64,000 bases of DNA, from the NCBI GenBank assembly GCA_037349315.1, contig JBAIAC010000040.1:10868001-10932000 (forward strand), in the 5' to 3' direction. Positions 44,770-56,799 of the stretch are shown in pieces (the first letter of the stretch is position 1; each line of letters opens with the position of its first letter). The translations under genes and the position numbers were made by a program. The notes beneath the pieces were generated by a model that did not search any database, had not been told where the DNA came from, and worked only from the letters and a program-made list of their open reading frames with translations. This DNA comes from Chelydra serpentina. Taxonomy: Eukaryota > Chordata > Testudines > Chelydridae.

Positions 44770-46954
44770 TTTTGAGTCCAAACTGTGGTTGAAGATTACT
44801 AAAGAGACTTTCATACTGCATAATTAGTGATCAACATGAGAGCAAGACAACCTCTACTTGGTAGAGGCTAGAATTTATTGGGATTCCCCAGTGACCCTTT
44901 CCACTTGCTTTCCCAAGAACTCAGTTTAACTTTGGTCTTGTTATTTTGGCTCCTTTATTTGGCATACAGCAAAGCTATGCTGAGTTGATTAGACTTAAAC
45001 ATAGGGGATGGGTACAGGGTATGGCCCACATCCCAATTTACACAACAAACCTTTTCCTATATATACATTTATACGTTACTCTGCATTTACTGTACATTGC
45101 ATTACACATTTTGGGATAGGCTTGGTTACTTTGTAGAACCCAATCCCTGTACAACATGCACTGTGAATGCACAACATACTCTTTACCTCATTTCAGGCTC
45201 ATTTTATTCATTGTTATTTTGTCCATTGTAAATGGTTCCCTGAGTGTTCATCCTTATTTTAGCTGTTTTCAGCTTGCTGATCTATTTACCTTCCTAATCT
45301 AGTCTCCTAAAAAAAGAGGCTTTACCCATGTCCAATTACCTTGGTCAAGCCAGGCCTACATTCCTCTGCTTTTGTTATATTATATTAACAATTATTTTAT
45401 TTGTATTATATTTTTGTTTTGGGTTTTTTTGAAGTTTGCTACTTAGCAACATATATTTAAGACTGTTGCAATTATTTGAATCACTATTAATGCTAGGCTT
45501 AAAGTATGAACTAGGAGTGCAAGCTTACTTTTTTTGGCATAGTTTACCAGGGTGTAATTTTACATTACAAGCTTGTTTTGCTTTTAGAGCATCCTTTTGT
45601 AATTTTAACTTTGCTTTTATTTTAATTACATTATAAAAACTGGTACAAAATATATAAAAATATGTATTACTACAGGCAATTTAGATTTGAAACAAAATAT
45701 AAGCCAAACAAAATAACATTTTCTGAGTTTATACCAGAAGTGGGTTTTTTTTTAGATGTTACACAATACTTGTTATTGCTAGCCTAAGCAGTTTTTTACT
45801 TTACCAGTGTTTTAGCGTTTTGACGGTACTTTGCAATTTGGAGACTGTTTCCCCAGAGCGAACCTACATATCCAGTTACTTATGTCAAGCAAGGCCTACA
45901 GAATTTATCACAGGTTATCTAATAATTTGAACCACTACCGAAAAAATCAAATAATGCCCCTAAAAATCATTCAGTTTGAAATTAGGAGCTGATTCGGAAC
46001 TGAACATTAACTCAGCATACTCTTTTGTAGGGGCAATTTTGTGCCTTTGGTGACTGGCAGTAATTGCTACTATTTGCCCCCACCGTGAATTACAGGGGCA
46101 GTTTTTTGTTCTTGCAGAATTACGTCCTCAAACATTGAGACTCACCTTTGAGAGGTTTTGAATGAGTGAAGGCTTCACGATTTGGCTCCAACTGCATTTA
46201 CTGGTCCTGGAATTAAGAATATGTGGGTAGAGCGACAGTAGAGTGAGCAGGTGTTGTGCAAATGGCCCTTACCAGCTCTGCCAATGCCCCTCAATCTACA
46301 CTGTATTGTCTCTCCATAAGAAGCTTTTTAAAGGTTACCTTCCACCTGGCTCGGCTTCAAGGAATAACATGGACATAGTGTTGCTATGGTGTTGACAGGC
46401 TACCATCCCCCTGTGAAATACAGGCAAGCCTTGTTTTAGAGCTGTGTACATTTTTTGTTATAACTGAAAGTGGGTGAAACATTCTCAGCCTGAAATTTGG
46501 TACATGCCCACCTTAAGGTTAGTGATCCAGGGCTGATTGGGCCAGACAGAGCTGGGTTTTGGGTAGAAGCCATATATTACTCTAGTACTTGCACGGTTCT
46601 GGCTTAGGGCCATGCAAAACTCTTTGATTTCAGCTAGGTGTTGTTATGATTAGTATTATTTTACTGGTTATTTAAGTGCCCCCAAAGTGTTCTAGGTATC
46701 TTGTCACCTTGTTATCATAGGTGTACAGCTCCTAGCACTGATCCCACTTAGGGCCTGTAGGCCTTACGGCAATTCAAATAAACGAATAACAATAACGATA
46801 ATGAAAACAAGTAAAGAACCCCATCCCTTCCCTTAAGGAGCACAGCGAGGGATGGTCACAGACAAAGAAGGGAAGGGGTGTCAGAGAATGAAGGTAAATA
46901 ATAATAAATTCATATAGCTACTCAATATGGCATGTACACCTGGTGATTCCATTC
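44770..46954. other. AT-rich unannotated stretch with a paired 30-mer
   Basis: Segments 45331-45360 and 45871-45900 match at 25 of 30 bases, exactly 540 bp apart (TCAAGCCAGGCCTACA and TCAAGCAAGGCCTACA). The region between is A/T rich with T runs. At 46660-46800 there may be another MIR-associated block. No gene recognised. Confidence 0.35.
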
Positions 46955-47260
46955 ATTATTGTTGCTATTACCTTTTATTACCTAGAGCCCCGAGGAAGGG
47001 TTGTGCTGAGCACTGTCCATACACCTAGTGAGTATTGATATCTGTCTCTGAGAGCTTACCATTTAAACTGACAACTGACTAAGGTTGGGAAGGGGACTAG
47101 AGGCACAGGGAGGTGAAGTGATTTCCCAAGATCGCACAGCAGGTCAGTGACAGAGTTGGGTGACAATCCTGGCCCAACTGAAGTCAAAAAGGCAGAAATC
47201 CTGTTGCTTTGAACAAGTCTCTCAACTCCTCCACTTAGTGCTCTATCCAGCAGACTTCAC
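46955..47260 (-). repeat. MIR-type SINE, reversed, long form
   Basis: An ATTGTTGCTATTACC lead, GTGCTGAGCACTGTCCATAC, AGAGCTTACCATTTAAACTG, then the MIR core complement GAGGCACAGGGAGGTGAAGT, CAAGATCGCACAGCAGGTCA and a decayed head ending AGTGCTCTATCCAGCAGAC. Confidence 0.72.
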
Positions 47261-47635
47261 TGCTGCTCCTTTTCGGTTCCCCTCACTTCTCATAGGTGAG
47301 ACTTCCCTAGGGGTGTCTCTCTTTGAAGTACTTTGTTCAAACCGGAAACTTGATAGGATATGAATCCATGTGAACCGACACTGGAAAAAATACGAGTATA
47401 ACCCATTATGAACTGAAAATACTGAGAATCAACCCGTTCTACTTCTGCTATGTCATGGCCTAATACTGGTCATTTGAGAGGGAGCATAACCATTCTCCTT
47501 GGCATGGAAGCACACCTGGTAGGCCTTCCTTTGACTTTTGTACACCAAACTGTAAACTTTTCAGTGTGAAAATGCCTTGGTCCCTCTGTTTAAAAAAATA
47601 ATAATTAAAAAGTCAGATCTTCAAAGGTACAAAAG

Positions 47636-47828
47636 TTCTGTCTCGCCCTAGCCTCTGTTTGTCAGAGGGTGGAGCTGGATGGCAGGAGAGAGATCACTTG
47701 ATCATTACCCGTTAGGTTCACTCCCTCTGGGGCACGTGGCACTGGCCATTGTCGGCAGACAGGATACTGGGCTGGATGGACCTTTGGTCTGACACAGTAT
47801 GGCCATTCTTATGTTCTTATGTTCTTTC
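47636..47828 (+). repeat. CR1 LINE 3' end (ATGTTCTT-tailed subfamily)
   Basis: GCCTCTGTTTGTCAGAGGGT, TTCACTCCCTCTGGGGCA, CACTGGCCATTGTCGGCAGA, TGGATGGACCTTTGGTCTGA, then tandem TTATGTTC units at the end. This is a typical CR1 terminus with its short repeat tail. Confidence 0.9.
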
Positions 47829-49084
47829 ACATAATTGCCCAGAAGAGTTATTTTTGAAAGAATGAATCCATATTATATAGCCATTTCCCCTCTCAAAACA
47901 ATTTGCATTTATTGTCAAACTACAAATTTGAGCATTGTGATCAATATCATCATTTCATGAGCTATCTATAAAGGGATCTGAAGATGCAGCATTGCTTGAA
48001 TGTCTCGGAATAAAGATTGAACGGCCCCATCACTTCTTCTCCATAGATTCCAGGTTGATGCGCATACAGTATACAAAACCCCCATCCCTCTTCAAAATCA
48101 TATAGTCAATATTTTTTCCTCTCTACATTTCAGTAAGTGCTTGAGAGACTACAACCCCAATTAATACATTAAAGAGGGTGGGAGAAAGGGGAAATCCTTT
48201 GATATCTGGGTTTTTCACGAGCAAAGAAGCTGGGTTTTATTCCAAAGGCTTTTTTAGTTCATTTAACAAAATATCTGAAATGTGGTTTGTTACAGTTTCC
48301 ACTGTTCTGTGTCTTCTTTTATTGATGGAGACAGGGAATGACAAAAGTATGAGATGGTAACAGAAGAGCTGTGGTCCATGGTGTATTCCACATATTTCAA
48401 GCGCTCAGTCCCTGAAGGATGCTGAATCCATTGAGATTCTCTTGGGTGGCAATCAGTGTCATATCCTGTGTACATTGCATCAGCCAGTGAAGACAGATCA
48501 TTTTAAAGGAAAACAAAACCCACAGCCATGTTTATGCTTGCCCTCAGAGAGTTGGCTGCACACAATTATTTCTGCCTCCTCGAAAAAAAAGAGGGGGTGG
48601 TTAAGCTAAAAATATTTTCACTATATTTGTGCAATTGCCAAATATGATTGTCATAGCTTTATTTATAGCACAATTGACCATGGCTGAAATAGGTCCCATG
48701 TGTGACCCAGGGAGCCCTTGATACCAGCTGGCAGAGTGCACAAGGGGGTGCACAGGGTTTTTCAGGGATCCCCTGGGTCAGATACATGCCTAATAGTTCA
48801 CCAAAGGATGGCATGAAAGGTTTCTACTGAGAGCCAGTAGCCCACTGGTTGTCATGATCACTGTGAAGTGTATGCATGGATAACATTTAAGGAGTTATGT
48901 ATCTATACTAAAAAATTACATTCTTAAGGCCTTGAAGTTAAGACAGGTCACCAAGAGGCGACCTGAAACTAGTGGCTATGTACTCAACATGGCCCAGCCA
49001 GGTCTCTGATGCTGCTACCCTTGTATAAAATGCCTGGTCAGAACAAATGTGTATATGCAGTGCAGGAGATTATAGTAGAGGAAG
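47829..49084. other. unannotated stretch
   Basis: No gene or repeat recognised. Confidence 0.3.
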
Positions 49085-49330
49085 TATTGTCTGGTGGTTA
49101 GAAGCAAGAACTGGGATCATTGCTTGGATCTGCTCTGCTCTGGACTCGGTGTGTGATCTTGGGCAAGTCAGATAATCTCTCTAGACCTCAGTTTACCCAT
49201 CTGTAAAATGGTGATAATAATAATACATAGCTGAAAATGGTGGTGTCAGGCTTAATTAATTAATGGTTATATCACATTTTGAAATCCTCAGATGGAAGTG
49301 CTAGGTGAGTGAAAGAGGCTGCACCACCAG
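49085..49330 (+). repeat. MIR SINE
   Basis: Head GTCTGGTGGTTAGAAGCAAG, core GTGTGTGATCTTGGGCAAGT, TCTCTCTAGACCTCAGTTTA, CCCATCTGTAAAATGGTGA with an ATAATAATAAT part, and a decayed tail. Confidence 0.88.
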
Positions 49331-49481
49331 GATAGCCACAAATGGGATGGTGAAATCCTGTACTTATTGTTATAATGTAATTTGATTCAAGTGTGTTATT
49401 CAGCCATTTGGAAAACAGAGTAATCTAGTGGCTGAAGTTTTACTGGGGAAATGTTGGTTCAGTCTGAAAGGGATATGTCTA

Positions 49482-50211
49482 CACTAGGGGTATGTCTACA
49501 CAGCAAAGAAATAGACAGGACTGAGGCAGGAGCTTTTTATTTAATTGTTCCCAGATGAATACAGGAGTGATATATTGGTGACATTTTTATCAACATCTTT
49601 TGCATCTTATTAGCAATAATACATGCTAATGTGGGAGCTGGGATTGGAAATCACTATGATGATTTTTCTGTCTCAAATAATCATATCCCGTAGACTGATG
49701 TACGCACAAGTCATGTTTTAGAGTTTGGAAGCACAATGACACTTTGAGAGAAGTGTCTAGCCTGTGATTTGCAGGGGTTAATAGGCCCTCCACAGCTGGC
49801 AAATATCTAAGTGCAATCCAAGGTTGACTATGTTTTGGCCCATGCTAGCTAACTCAGGCTCGGGGGGCTCAGGCTGCAGGGCAATTTCATTGCTGTGTAG
49901 ACTTCCGGGCTCGGACAGGTCCTGGTGTCTATAGGACCCTGCAGAGTGGGAGGGTCTCAGAGCTCGGGCTTCAGGCTGAGCCCAGAAGTCTACAGAACAA
50001 TGAAACAGCCCCGCGAGCCTGAGTCAGCTGGCATGATGTCCAGGTGGCCAGATGTCCCGATTTTATAGGGACAGTCCCAATTTTGGGGTCTTTTTCTTAT
50101 ATAGGCTCCTATTACCACCCCCTGCCCCCGTCCCGATTTTTCACATTTGCTGTCTGGTCACGCTATGGCCAGCTGCAGGTTTTTCTTTGCTGTGTAGACA
50201 TACCCCTAGTG
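49482..50211. mobile_element. palindromic MITE with foreign insert and nested hAT copy
   Basis: The left arm (49482-49509) and right arm (50184-50211) are perfect 28-bp inverted copies, including GGGGTATGTCTACACAGC. Further in, GGCCCATGCTAGCTAACTCA (about 49838) and GAGTCAGCTGGCATG (about 50021) are inverted partners, as are ATTGCTGTGTAGACTTCCGG and AGAAGTCTACAGAACAATGA. Two things interrupt the symmetry: about 325 bp of unrelated AT-rich sequence (about 49512-49836) and a hAT MITE (about 50044-50170). Just outside, at 49470-49486, is a second terminus-like GGATATGTCTACACTA. Confidence 0.75.
50044..50170. mobile_element. short hAT MITE nested in the larger MITE
   Basis: GGTGGCCAGATGTCCCGATT at the left and TGTCTGGTCACGCTA at the right, with the usual GTCCCGATTTT and TATATAGGCTCCTATTACC interior. 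The ends carry point changes and no clear duplication is visible. Member of the 8657 and 38657 family. Confidence 0.82.
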
Positions 50212-50404
50212 TCTGAGCTTTAGTAGTCTTGGATGCTGGCGTGGTGTGTATTTGAGGGTGGGAATGTGAGGCTAAGTATTGTGTAAATGTAACCAGAGAT
50301 GATCATCCCATTCACTTGAAGGTTATAGTCTGCATTAGTATTTAATGACACAGAGCCCAATACTGCCCCTTATTGATACCAGTGCTACCTCATTGACTTC
50401 AGAC

Positions 50405-50483
50405 TGGTCTTGTCAAATGGCACCCGGACACACTAGCTGAAACCCGGACTGTCCAGGTGAAAACTGGATGGGTGGCAACCGTA
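50405..50483. mobile_element. terminal fragment of the GGTTGCCAAC-ended element
   Basis: CACCCGGACACACTAGCTGA, AACCCGGACTGTCCAGG, AAAACTGGATGGGTGGCAAC then CGTA. This is a diverged copy of the end that reads GGGTTGCCAAC at 2969 and 25687. Confidence 0.45.
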
Positions 50484-51758
50484 CTCTGAAATAGAATTTT
50501 CTTTACCTTGATGTGGGAACACCCAGAGATGGACCCAGATCAACCTCCCTCAGTCTGAATGCCTGCAACACTTTTCCATTTAGTACTTTCATCTGCCTTG
50601 AAACCTTCATCTTCTCTCATTGCTCCACCAAAAAGGGCCTGAGACAGGAGGAAATGATTAATTAGCAAATGAGTTAGTTCTCTTGCTGCACAGGGTGGTT
50701 GATGTATTACACACATTAACACCAATCTGAATTCTGGGCACACAGATGAAGAAATAGGCCCCCAAAACTTTGCAGGTTGAATTTTGTTTTATTAAAAATC
50801 ACATCTTTGCAATGCGAGAGAGGGGGACACCATTACACTTTTATACCAGAGGTTCCGTGCTCGTTTGCTGTCTGTGCCAAAAATACAGGCAGTTTTGATA
50901 GCTGTTAATGCATCTGAGCAGCCAACGCAGCATTTTCCTGTCATGTTCTGTGTGGGAGGCTCACTAATGGACTGGCTTCACTAGCCTGTTATTTTTACTC
51001 CCTAGAGTCAGACTGATAGAGGATTCCCTGAGACTCTTCATTTGTCTGGAATAATTTAACAGCAAGTGCTTTTTTATGTCCCACAGATCCCATCCTGCAT
51101 TTCTCTGCCCTTGCACTGGCATCAGGACTGTTCTTGTTGCAAAGCTGGGGGCCAAATTCTGCATGCACGACTTTAGCATGTCCTCTAGGTTGCAACAGCT
51201 GAAAAAGTGCACGTACCTTTTTGTGTCTCTTTGTCGTTCAGTGGAGTGTTTGCATTGTGTCTGCTAATTCTTTCCTGCTTTAGCTTCCCTTTAATTGTAG
51301 CTAGTTTTTTCATTAATTTAAGAACAGCAACTGGACCAAAGGAATTATTTCATTTCATCTGGCAGTTAGTAGGAATTGAGACATTTAATTGCTAAAGATT
51401 ATTGTGCATGCAGGCATTTTCCATTTCGCAAAGATGAATAATTAGTGCTATTGTTCAATTAATTGGGTTTATCTTTGGTCAAGCTTACATCCCACAGTTG
51501 TTTGAGAGTCTTGATTCTGGGTTTTTTTTAAAAAAAATTAGCACTGTAGACTTAGTAACAGCTGCCCAATTTGGCTACATACATGTTCTCAGGATCAGTA
51601 AAGTTGTATCTTTCATTTTTCTGATTAGCCTGTTATGAAAACAGAAAATGGTACCCAGCATGAAACAACCAACACATTTATGTTCTCAGATTGCTGTATG
51701 AATTTAATCACTTATCCTAAACTCATTTCAATATTTTTAACTGAAATGAATTCACTAT
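50484..51758. other. unannotated stretch
   Basis: AT-rich and repeat-free to my eye. Open frames at 50964-51395 overlap on both strands. Possible constrained sequence, but not provable here. Confidence 0.3.
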
Positions 51759-51819
51759 GGGCCTCATTCAAAGCTGACTGAAAGAATCTCATTGAATTCA
51801 TTAGGCTTCGGAGTAGCCC
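51759..51819. repeat. hairpin repeat member
   Basis: GGCCTCATTCAAAGCTGACT pairs imperfectly with ATTAGGCTTCGGAGTAGCCC around TCTCATTGAATTC. Confidence 0.5.
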
Positions 51820-52000
51820 AATATCATGGCCAAGATCAGTGCTGCACATATTGTTACATAAGCCAAAATGACTTGGGGAAGTGGGGCAGTAACTATTATT
51901 TACTTATATGATGCCCAAAGAATGTTGAATGCGTAATTATTATAGCGTCTCAGGTGCATTTTAATATGAGATGTGAGAGCTTTGTGTGAAATGTCATCAC

Positions 52001-52330
52001 TAGAGCTGGTTGGAAATTTTCCAACAGAAATGTTGATTCATCAAAAGCAAAACATGTCAATTTTGACAAGATTTAATGTCGAAAGAAAAATTGAGAAACA
52101 GTATTCCAGTGAGGTCAAAACATTGCATTTCTACTTTTTCATTTCAATTATAAAAATGTTTCCATTATATAATTATATATAACATGATTAAAAAGTCAAA
52201 ATTGAAACGAAACGTTTTGATCGACCCAAGGCCAAAAAAAAAGGAATTTTGTTTTATAGTAAATTTTGATTTTTTGTTTTCATTCTATTTCAGAATGTTA
52301 AAAAAAAAGTGGATTTTCCATGAAATGAAA
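52001..52330. repeat. old GGCTGGTTGGAAAT repeat, copy B
   Basis: GAGCTGGTTGGAAATTTTCC, AACAGAAATGTTGATTCATC, GTCAATTTTGACAAGATTTA, AACGAAACGTTTTGATCGAC, plus long A runs. Partner of 37975-38225. Confidence 0.5.
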
Positions 52331-52370
52331 AATCTCTACTGCTTCCCAGCAGTAGTCATCACTGTGACTG

Positions 52371-52488
52371 GGATTTTCCAAATGTCTTGGCATTGGCCTA
52401 ATTCTGCTCCCACTGAAGTCGATGGGAATTTTACTATTGACTTCAATGACAGGAGAATTAGACCAATGCACAGAGCCCTTTGGAAAAT
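52371..52488. repeat. 118-bp imperfect hairpin repeat
   Basis: The left arm GATTTTCCAAATGTCTTGGC, ATTGGCCTAATTCTGCTCCC, ACTGAAGTC pairs with the right arm GACTTCAATGACAGGAGAAT, TAGACCAATGCACAGAGCCC, TTTGGAAAAT. The arms are about 55 bp with scattered mismatches. It looks like an intact old foldback element. Confidence 0.65.
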
Positions 52489-54344
52489 GCCTTCCTATGT
52501 ATAGTTTGAACATTCATTTATTTACTGTAAGTCAGCGTGTGCTTTTAATTAAATGTAAAGGACAACAGGAGTTGGCTCCAGGGGCTAATTTAAAACCTAT
52601 AAAAATTCCCACTGCTCTTCGCTAAAGCCTACTGGATGACGTATCTTGTGTAGGTTTGGAAAGTTGTGAGCTCCAATTTGGTTGCAGTTGTTTAATTTTG
52701 AAAGTTCTGTTGCTTCTGATGCAATTTTAAAATCTCCCTGGAAAAGCAATATTTAATGAATGAATCTGAAGCACTGTTACATCTTTCTGTGAGCATGGTG
52801 CTCATTTTCTGCCGGCCCAAAATTACAGGAGCTTTTGCAAGGTCTCATTGTAGATGTGCTGTATCTGCAGACACTTAACTTGTCATGTTGCTGTATGCAT
52901 AGGAGGCTCTCTAATGGACCTAATCTGGTATTCCCCTCCCTTTCTCCCGTTCTCGATCCAGCGTGGAGTTTTGGGTTCACACTCAGCTAGCGTAAAATAC
53001 CATAGCATACCCTAAAATGTCAGTTTGTAACACAGCACGAAGAACATGTTGATCTGTTGTGATGTACCTGTCACTTGGGCAGTCAGAAGTTCACCCTCAG
53101 GTTGTCTCTCTTTTTTGGGAGAGACCAGTGGCAGTTTCTCAGCCTTTTGGCTACCAGATAGTGAAATGGAAAGGACTAAGCTGCCTCCCTGGTGTAGGAA
53201 AGCTGTCATGTAAAGGGACAGGGCTGTGCTTTAGGGTTCAGTGAGGACCTGACCAAAGATCTCCATGTTAGTGCTTCGAAAATAAGAAAGAAAAACTTGT
53301 AGCACCTTAGAGACTAACAAATTTATTTCAGCATAAGCTTTCGTGGGTTAGTACCCACTTCATCGGATGTCAGTGCTTGTTTTTCTTGTTGGGGGGAAGA
53401 AGAGGAGTTGGAGAGTTGCCTCAGGGATTTATTGTTGGGCTGAAATAAAGCTTTGTAACAGTATTTCTTCCATCCTGGAATTGAAATACCTCAGAAATAC
53501 TAGATTTTGTGTTAGCCCAGTCCCAGAAATCATGGCCCCCGAAGCATTAAGAAATCCAATATAAAACATAAAATACAAATAAATGATAACATTTTAAATG
53601 AAAATACTAGACCCCACACTCATTTCGGCTGTGCAGTTTGTATTATTGCCACAGTAGTATTGTAAGATGCTAGTATTCAGAACCAAGTACTATACTATGT
53701 TGCCATGGGGGAACTCCAGAATGGTCTTTTTCCAGATTGAGAGGACAAGCTGTGAGAACTGCGATTGATTTCTCTTCCTGGCATGTAAGTAATCTTGGCC
53801 CATAAGGCTTGGGTCTATTCATTTTTTCCATGGTTACATTGGTGCTGTTGTAATCAAGAGATGCGAGGCTGTGCATGGTCTCCCATAAAGCAGGCGCCCT
53901 TGGTTTTTTCTACCGTTACAGTTACTCTCTATCTATAGACACACACCAGTAATTTTTGTAAATCAGTAAGGTCATTACATAATTCCAAATGGCTTTGCCT
54001 TCCTAGTGCCCTTTGTCAGTGACAGTCCAGGCTAGGGAATCCAGTGAAGAAGTAAGTGTTGGACTCTCATATGTGGGCTGTTGTGCTGAAGAAGCTGGAT
54101 GAAACCCCAAACCACAGAATTCAATTAAGGTAATTAGTAGTTATATAGTATAATGTAAAGGATCTGTTGCTTTGAACATCCCCACATGCTTAATCATAAA
54201 AGCAAATAGAAAATCAGAGCTCAGCTGTAAGATAATTTCTGAAGCAATACACTGAATAACACTATGAATAGTATCAGGAATGCTCAGGATATGACTTTAT
54301 ATCCCTGGGGTTGAGGGCAGGATTGTGATGACAGAGGAAGACTA
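52489..54344. other. mostly unannotated; one turtle-type repeat fragment
   Basis: The fragment 53284-53370 is listed separately. At 53136-53153 a short match to the start of U2 snRNA was noted but not accepted. No gene recognised. Confidence 0.3.
53284..53370. repeat. interspersed repeat (ACTTGTAGCACCTTAGAG type)
   Basis: ACTTGTAGCACCTTAGAGAC, TAACAAATTTATTTCAGCAT, AAGCTTTCGTGGGTTAGTAC, CCACTTCATCGGATG. I recall this highly repeated unit from turtle and other reptile genomes but not its class. It is little decayed. Confidence 0.7.
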
Positions 54345-54620
54345 GTCGTGTGGTTAAGACCCTGGACTAGTGCTTAGAAGACCTGGGTTTCATTCTTAGC
54401 TTGTGCGCTGACTTCCTGTGTGACCTTGGTCAAGTCATTTAGGCTCTTAGTGCCTCGGTTTTTCCCCACTAATCATTACTTTCTTCCACCCTTTTTCTGT
54501 CTTTTTCTGTTTAAAGTGTGAACTTGCTGGGGAAGGGATTGCCTTCTACTATGTATAAGCATAATGCACAGAACAGTGAGGCTCCAATGTTGGCTGGAAC
54601 CTACCTCTATGAATTATTAT
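54345..54620 (+). repeat. MIR SINE, long form
   Basis: Head GTGTGGTTAAGACCCTGGAC and AGACCTGGGTTTCATTC, core TGTGTGACCTTGGTCAAGTC, TAGTGCCTCGGTTTTTCCCC, a pyrimidine insert, and a tail with GCACAGAACAGTGAGGCTCC and a run of TAATAATAA. Confidence 0.88.
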
Positions 54621-54785
54621 AATTTAATACAAATAATAATAATAACAAGAGATGTAATGCTGAAAAATGGCCATAGGCAGTTCTGTGCAGATCAGATCTT
54701 ATATGGTCTTAATATGTTTTTAAAAAGGTGGCGGGGGCGGGGGAGGTTGAACTGAAGCAGAAGATCTCAAAGCCTGTTGGGAGTA

Positions 54786-54875
54786 AAGTACAGTTCTGTG
54801 CCTATGCTAAGGAGGAGGTCAGACTAGATGATCTAATGATTTCTTCTGTCCTTAAATTCTATGCATCTATAAAAC
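54786..54875 (+). repeat. CR1 LINE 3' terminal fragment
   Basis: AAGGAGGAGGTCAGACTAGA, TGATCTAATGATTTCTTCTG, TCCTTAAATTCTATGCATCT: the CR1 terminus with eroded tail. Confidence 0.72.
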
Positions 54876-56504
54876 ATGAGGAACATGGGAAAAAGACTGT
54901 GGCTTTCATGCGCAATACATCTCAAAGGGAGTCCGAAACAATGAATTAGATACTGATGTAATGAAGGAAGAATGCAGCGACTGTGTAAGCAAATATGACA
55001 GACCATATGAAATTGGCAAGACTTGGTGCAAGGTTTTGGATATATTGGAATCTGTTTCCCTGAGGAGGAATGTTAGTCAGGACACTGGATTAGTCTTGAT
55101 TCTTTTATACAAGCACCATTATCTGCTCTCCTCTGGTGGCTGATGATACTTACCTGTCTATATAAAGTGTTTTTCGACCTATTGATGAAAAGTCCTATAT
55201 AAATGGAAAGTATCCTCACCAGTGGAGTTACACCAGGTATAAACAAAACCTAACATGTCGACGCATATGGCAGACCCAGGGCAACTACTGCACAGCAGAC
55301 TTGGCTTGCATGAGAAGATCTAGCTGCCACATCCCGGACCTGTTGAAGAGGACAGGGAACATCAACTGCAGTAAAGGTCATTACACATATAAAATGGCCA
55401 CACAGTAAAAGCATGGCTAAGAGTGCTAACCAGAATTGCATTGTAAATAGGAAAAAGAACAGGAGAGACTTTCTGTTTGGAAATGGACACCCCTGCTGAA
55501 TGGATCAAGCTGGAGGCAAGTTTGAAGTTTTTTTTGTCCCCAATCCATCATACCCATGTCGGCTTTTCAGTGTGCCTCACAATTAACAGATAGATGCTTT
55601 TCTCTCCATACTCAGCATGTTATTTATCCTTCCTAGACAAGGGTTATTATATGCTGTCTCTTTTTCAGGCAAAATCCAATAAATTTTCTGAGCTGTGCTG
55701 TAAAACTGGGCCAAATGAATGGTGTGGAGGAGTCATTCATCATGATTCCTGCTTGCAGGAAATGAGTAGCTAGTAAGAATACACCAGGCTGAGAGATGGC
55801 ATTTCATCCTTTTAAATTGACCTCAAAGAGCCTGGTCTCAAACAGCATCATTTATTTTGCTCCTCTGCCATTTTTGGGATCATTCACAGCTTTTGTCTTT
55901 CCCCCATTCCCCCTTGTTTTGTTTTACATAAGTTTAAAGTCGCACCAACTGCTTTCTAATTTTTTAACATTTTATGAGGTTTTGGATAGAAAACAGTATT
56001 ACTTCAGGTAAGCACTGAAACCTTTTATTTATTTATTTGCATTTCATTAATATGTATATACCTAACCTCCACTTGGTTACTCTTGCTACTCTCTGAGAGG
56101 AGGAAGGAAATTAGTGAGTGTAACTAATATTCTTTTTGTAGGCAACAGATAAAGCTACAGTAGGCTCTAATGAAATAGGAGAGAATGTGCTTCACAGAGT
56201 ATCACAAACCGGTACAGTTAGCCAGAAATACAGACCTGATTTTGTTTTAAACGGAAGTTTTAGAAGTTTGACTGCACGAGTTTATCTGGGTTTTATATGG
56301 TTCATAATTATGGAGAACTTGCAGAGTTTACAACATTCTGCAACTTTGGAAGGCAGAAATGGGTGAAAATGTCCTTTTTATTTTTTTTAATGTAAGTTTA
56401 TATGTCAACATGGCTTCTCATGAACGAGAGCAACTGATTATCAGTCAGAGGCAATTGTACTGCAGCTAGATGCCCTGCAAGCTGTCTTCACACATTTCTG
56501 GGCC
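54876..56504. other. unannotated stretch
   Basis: A pyrimidine tract and AG at about 55669 precede a short open stretch, but it soon meets a stop and has no protein-like pattern. No gene or repeat recognised. Confidence 0.3.
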
Positions 56505-56799
56505 CAGGGCTACACTAGGGGAGGGGGTCGATCTACGATACGCAGCTTCAGCTACGTGAATAACGTAGCTGAAGTCAGCGTATCGTAATCGACTTACCTG
56601 GCCATGAGGACGGCGGCGAGTCGATCGCTGCCGCTCCCCCGTCGACTCCGCTTCCACCTTTCGATGAGGTGGATTTCCGGAGCCGACGGGGAGCGCTTTT
56701 GGGGATCGATTAATCGCGTCTAAACGAGACACGAAAAATCGATCCCCGAAAGATCGATTGCTACCCGCCGATCCGGCGGGTAGTGAAGACAAGCCCTGG
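56505..56799 (-). mobile_element. PIF/Harbinger-like MITE, inverted relative to 3615
   Basis: Read on the minus strand it starts AGGGCTTGTCTTCACTACCC, then the GCCGGATCGGCGGG hairpin, then ATCGATCTTTCGGGGATCGA, matching 3615-3898 block by block. The other end is CTAGTGTAGCCCTGG. The interior is CpG-rich with many TCGA steps. No TWA duplication is visible, perhaps because of terminal mutation. The 120-codon minus frame is not a gene. Confidence 0.75.

Noticed and set aside
55670..55760. CTCTTTTTCAG followed by a Cys-rich open stretch
   Set aside because: The stretch hits TAG within about 35 codons and the possible donor is poor. No protein family is suggested.
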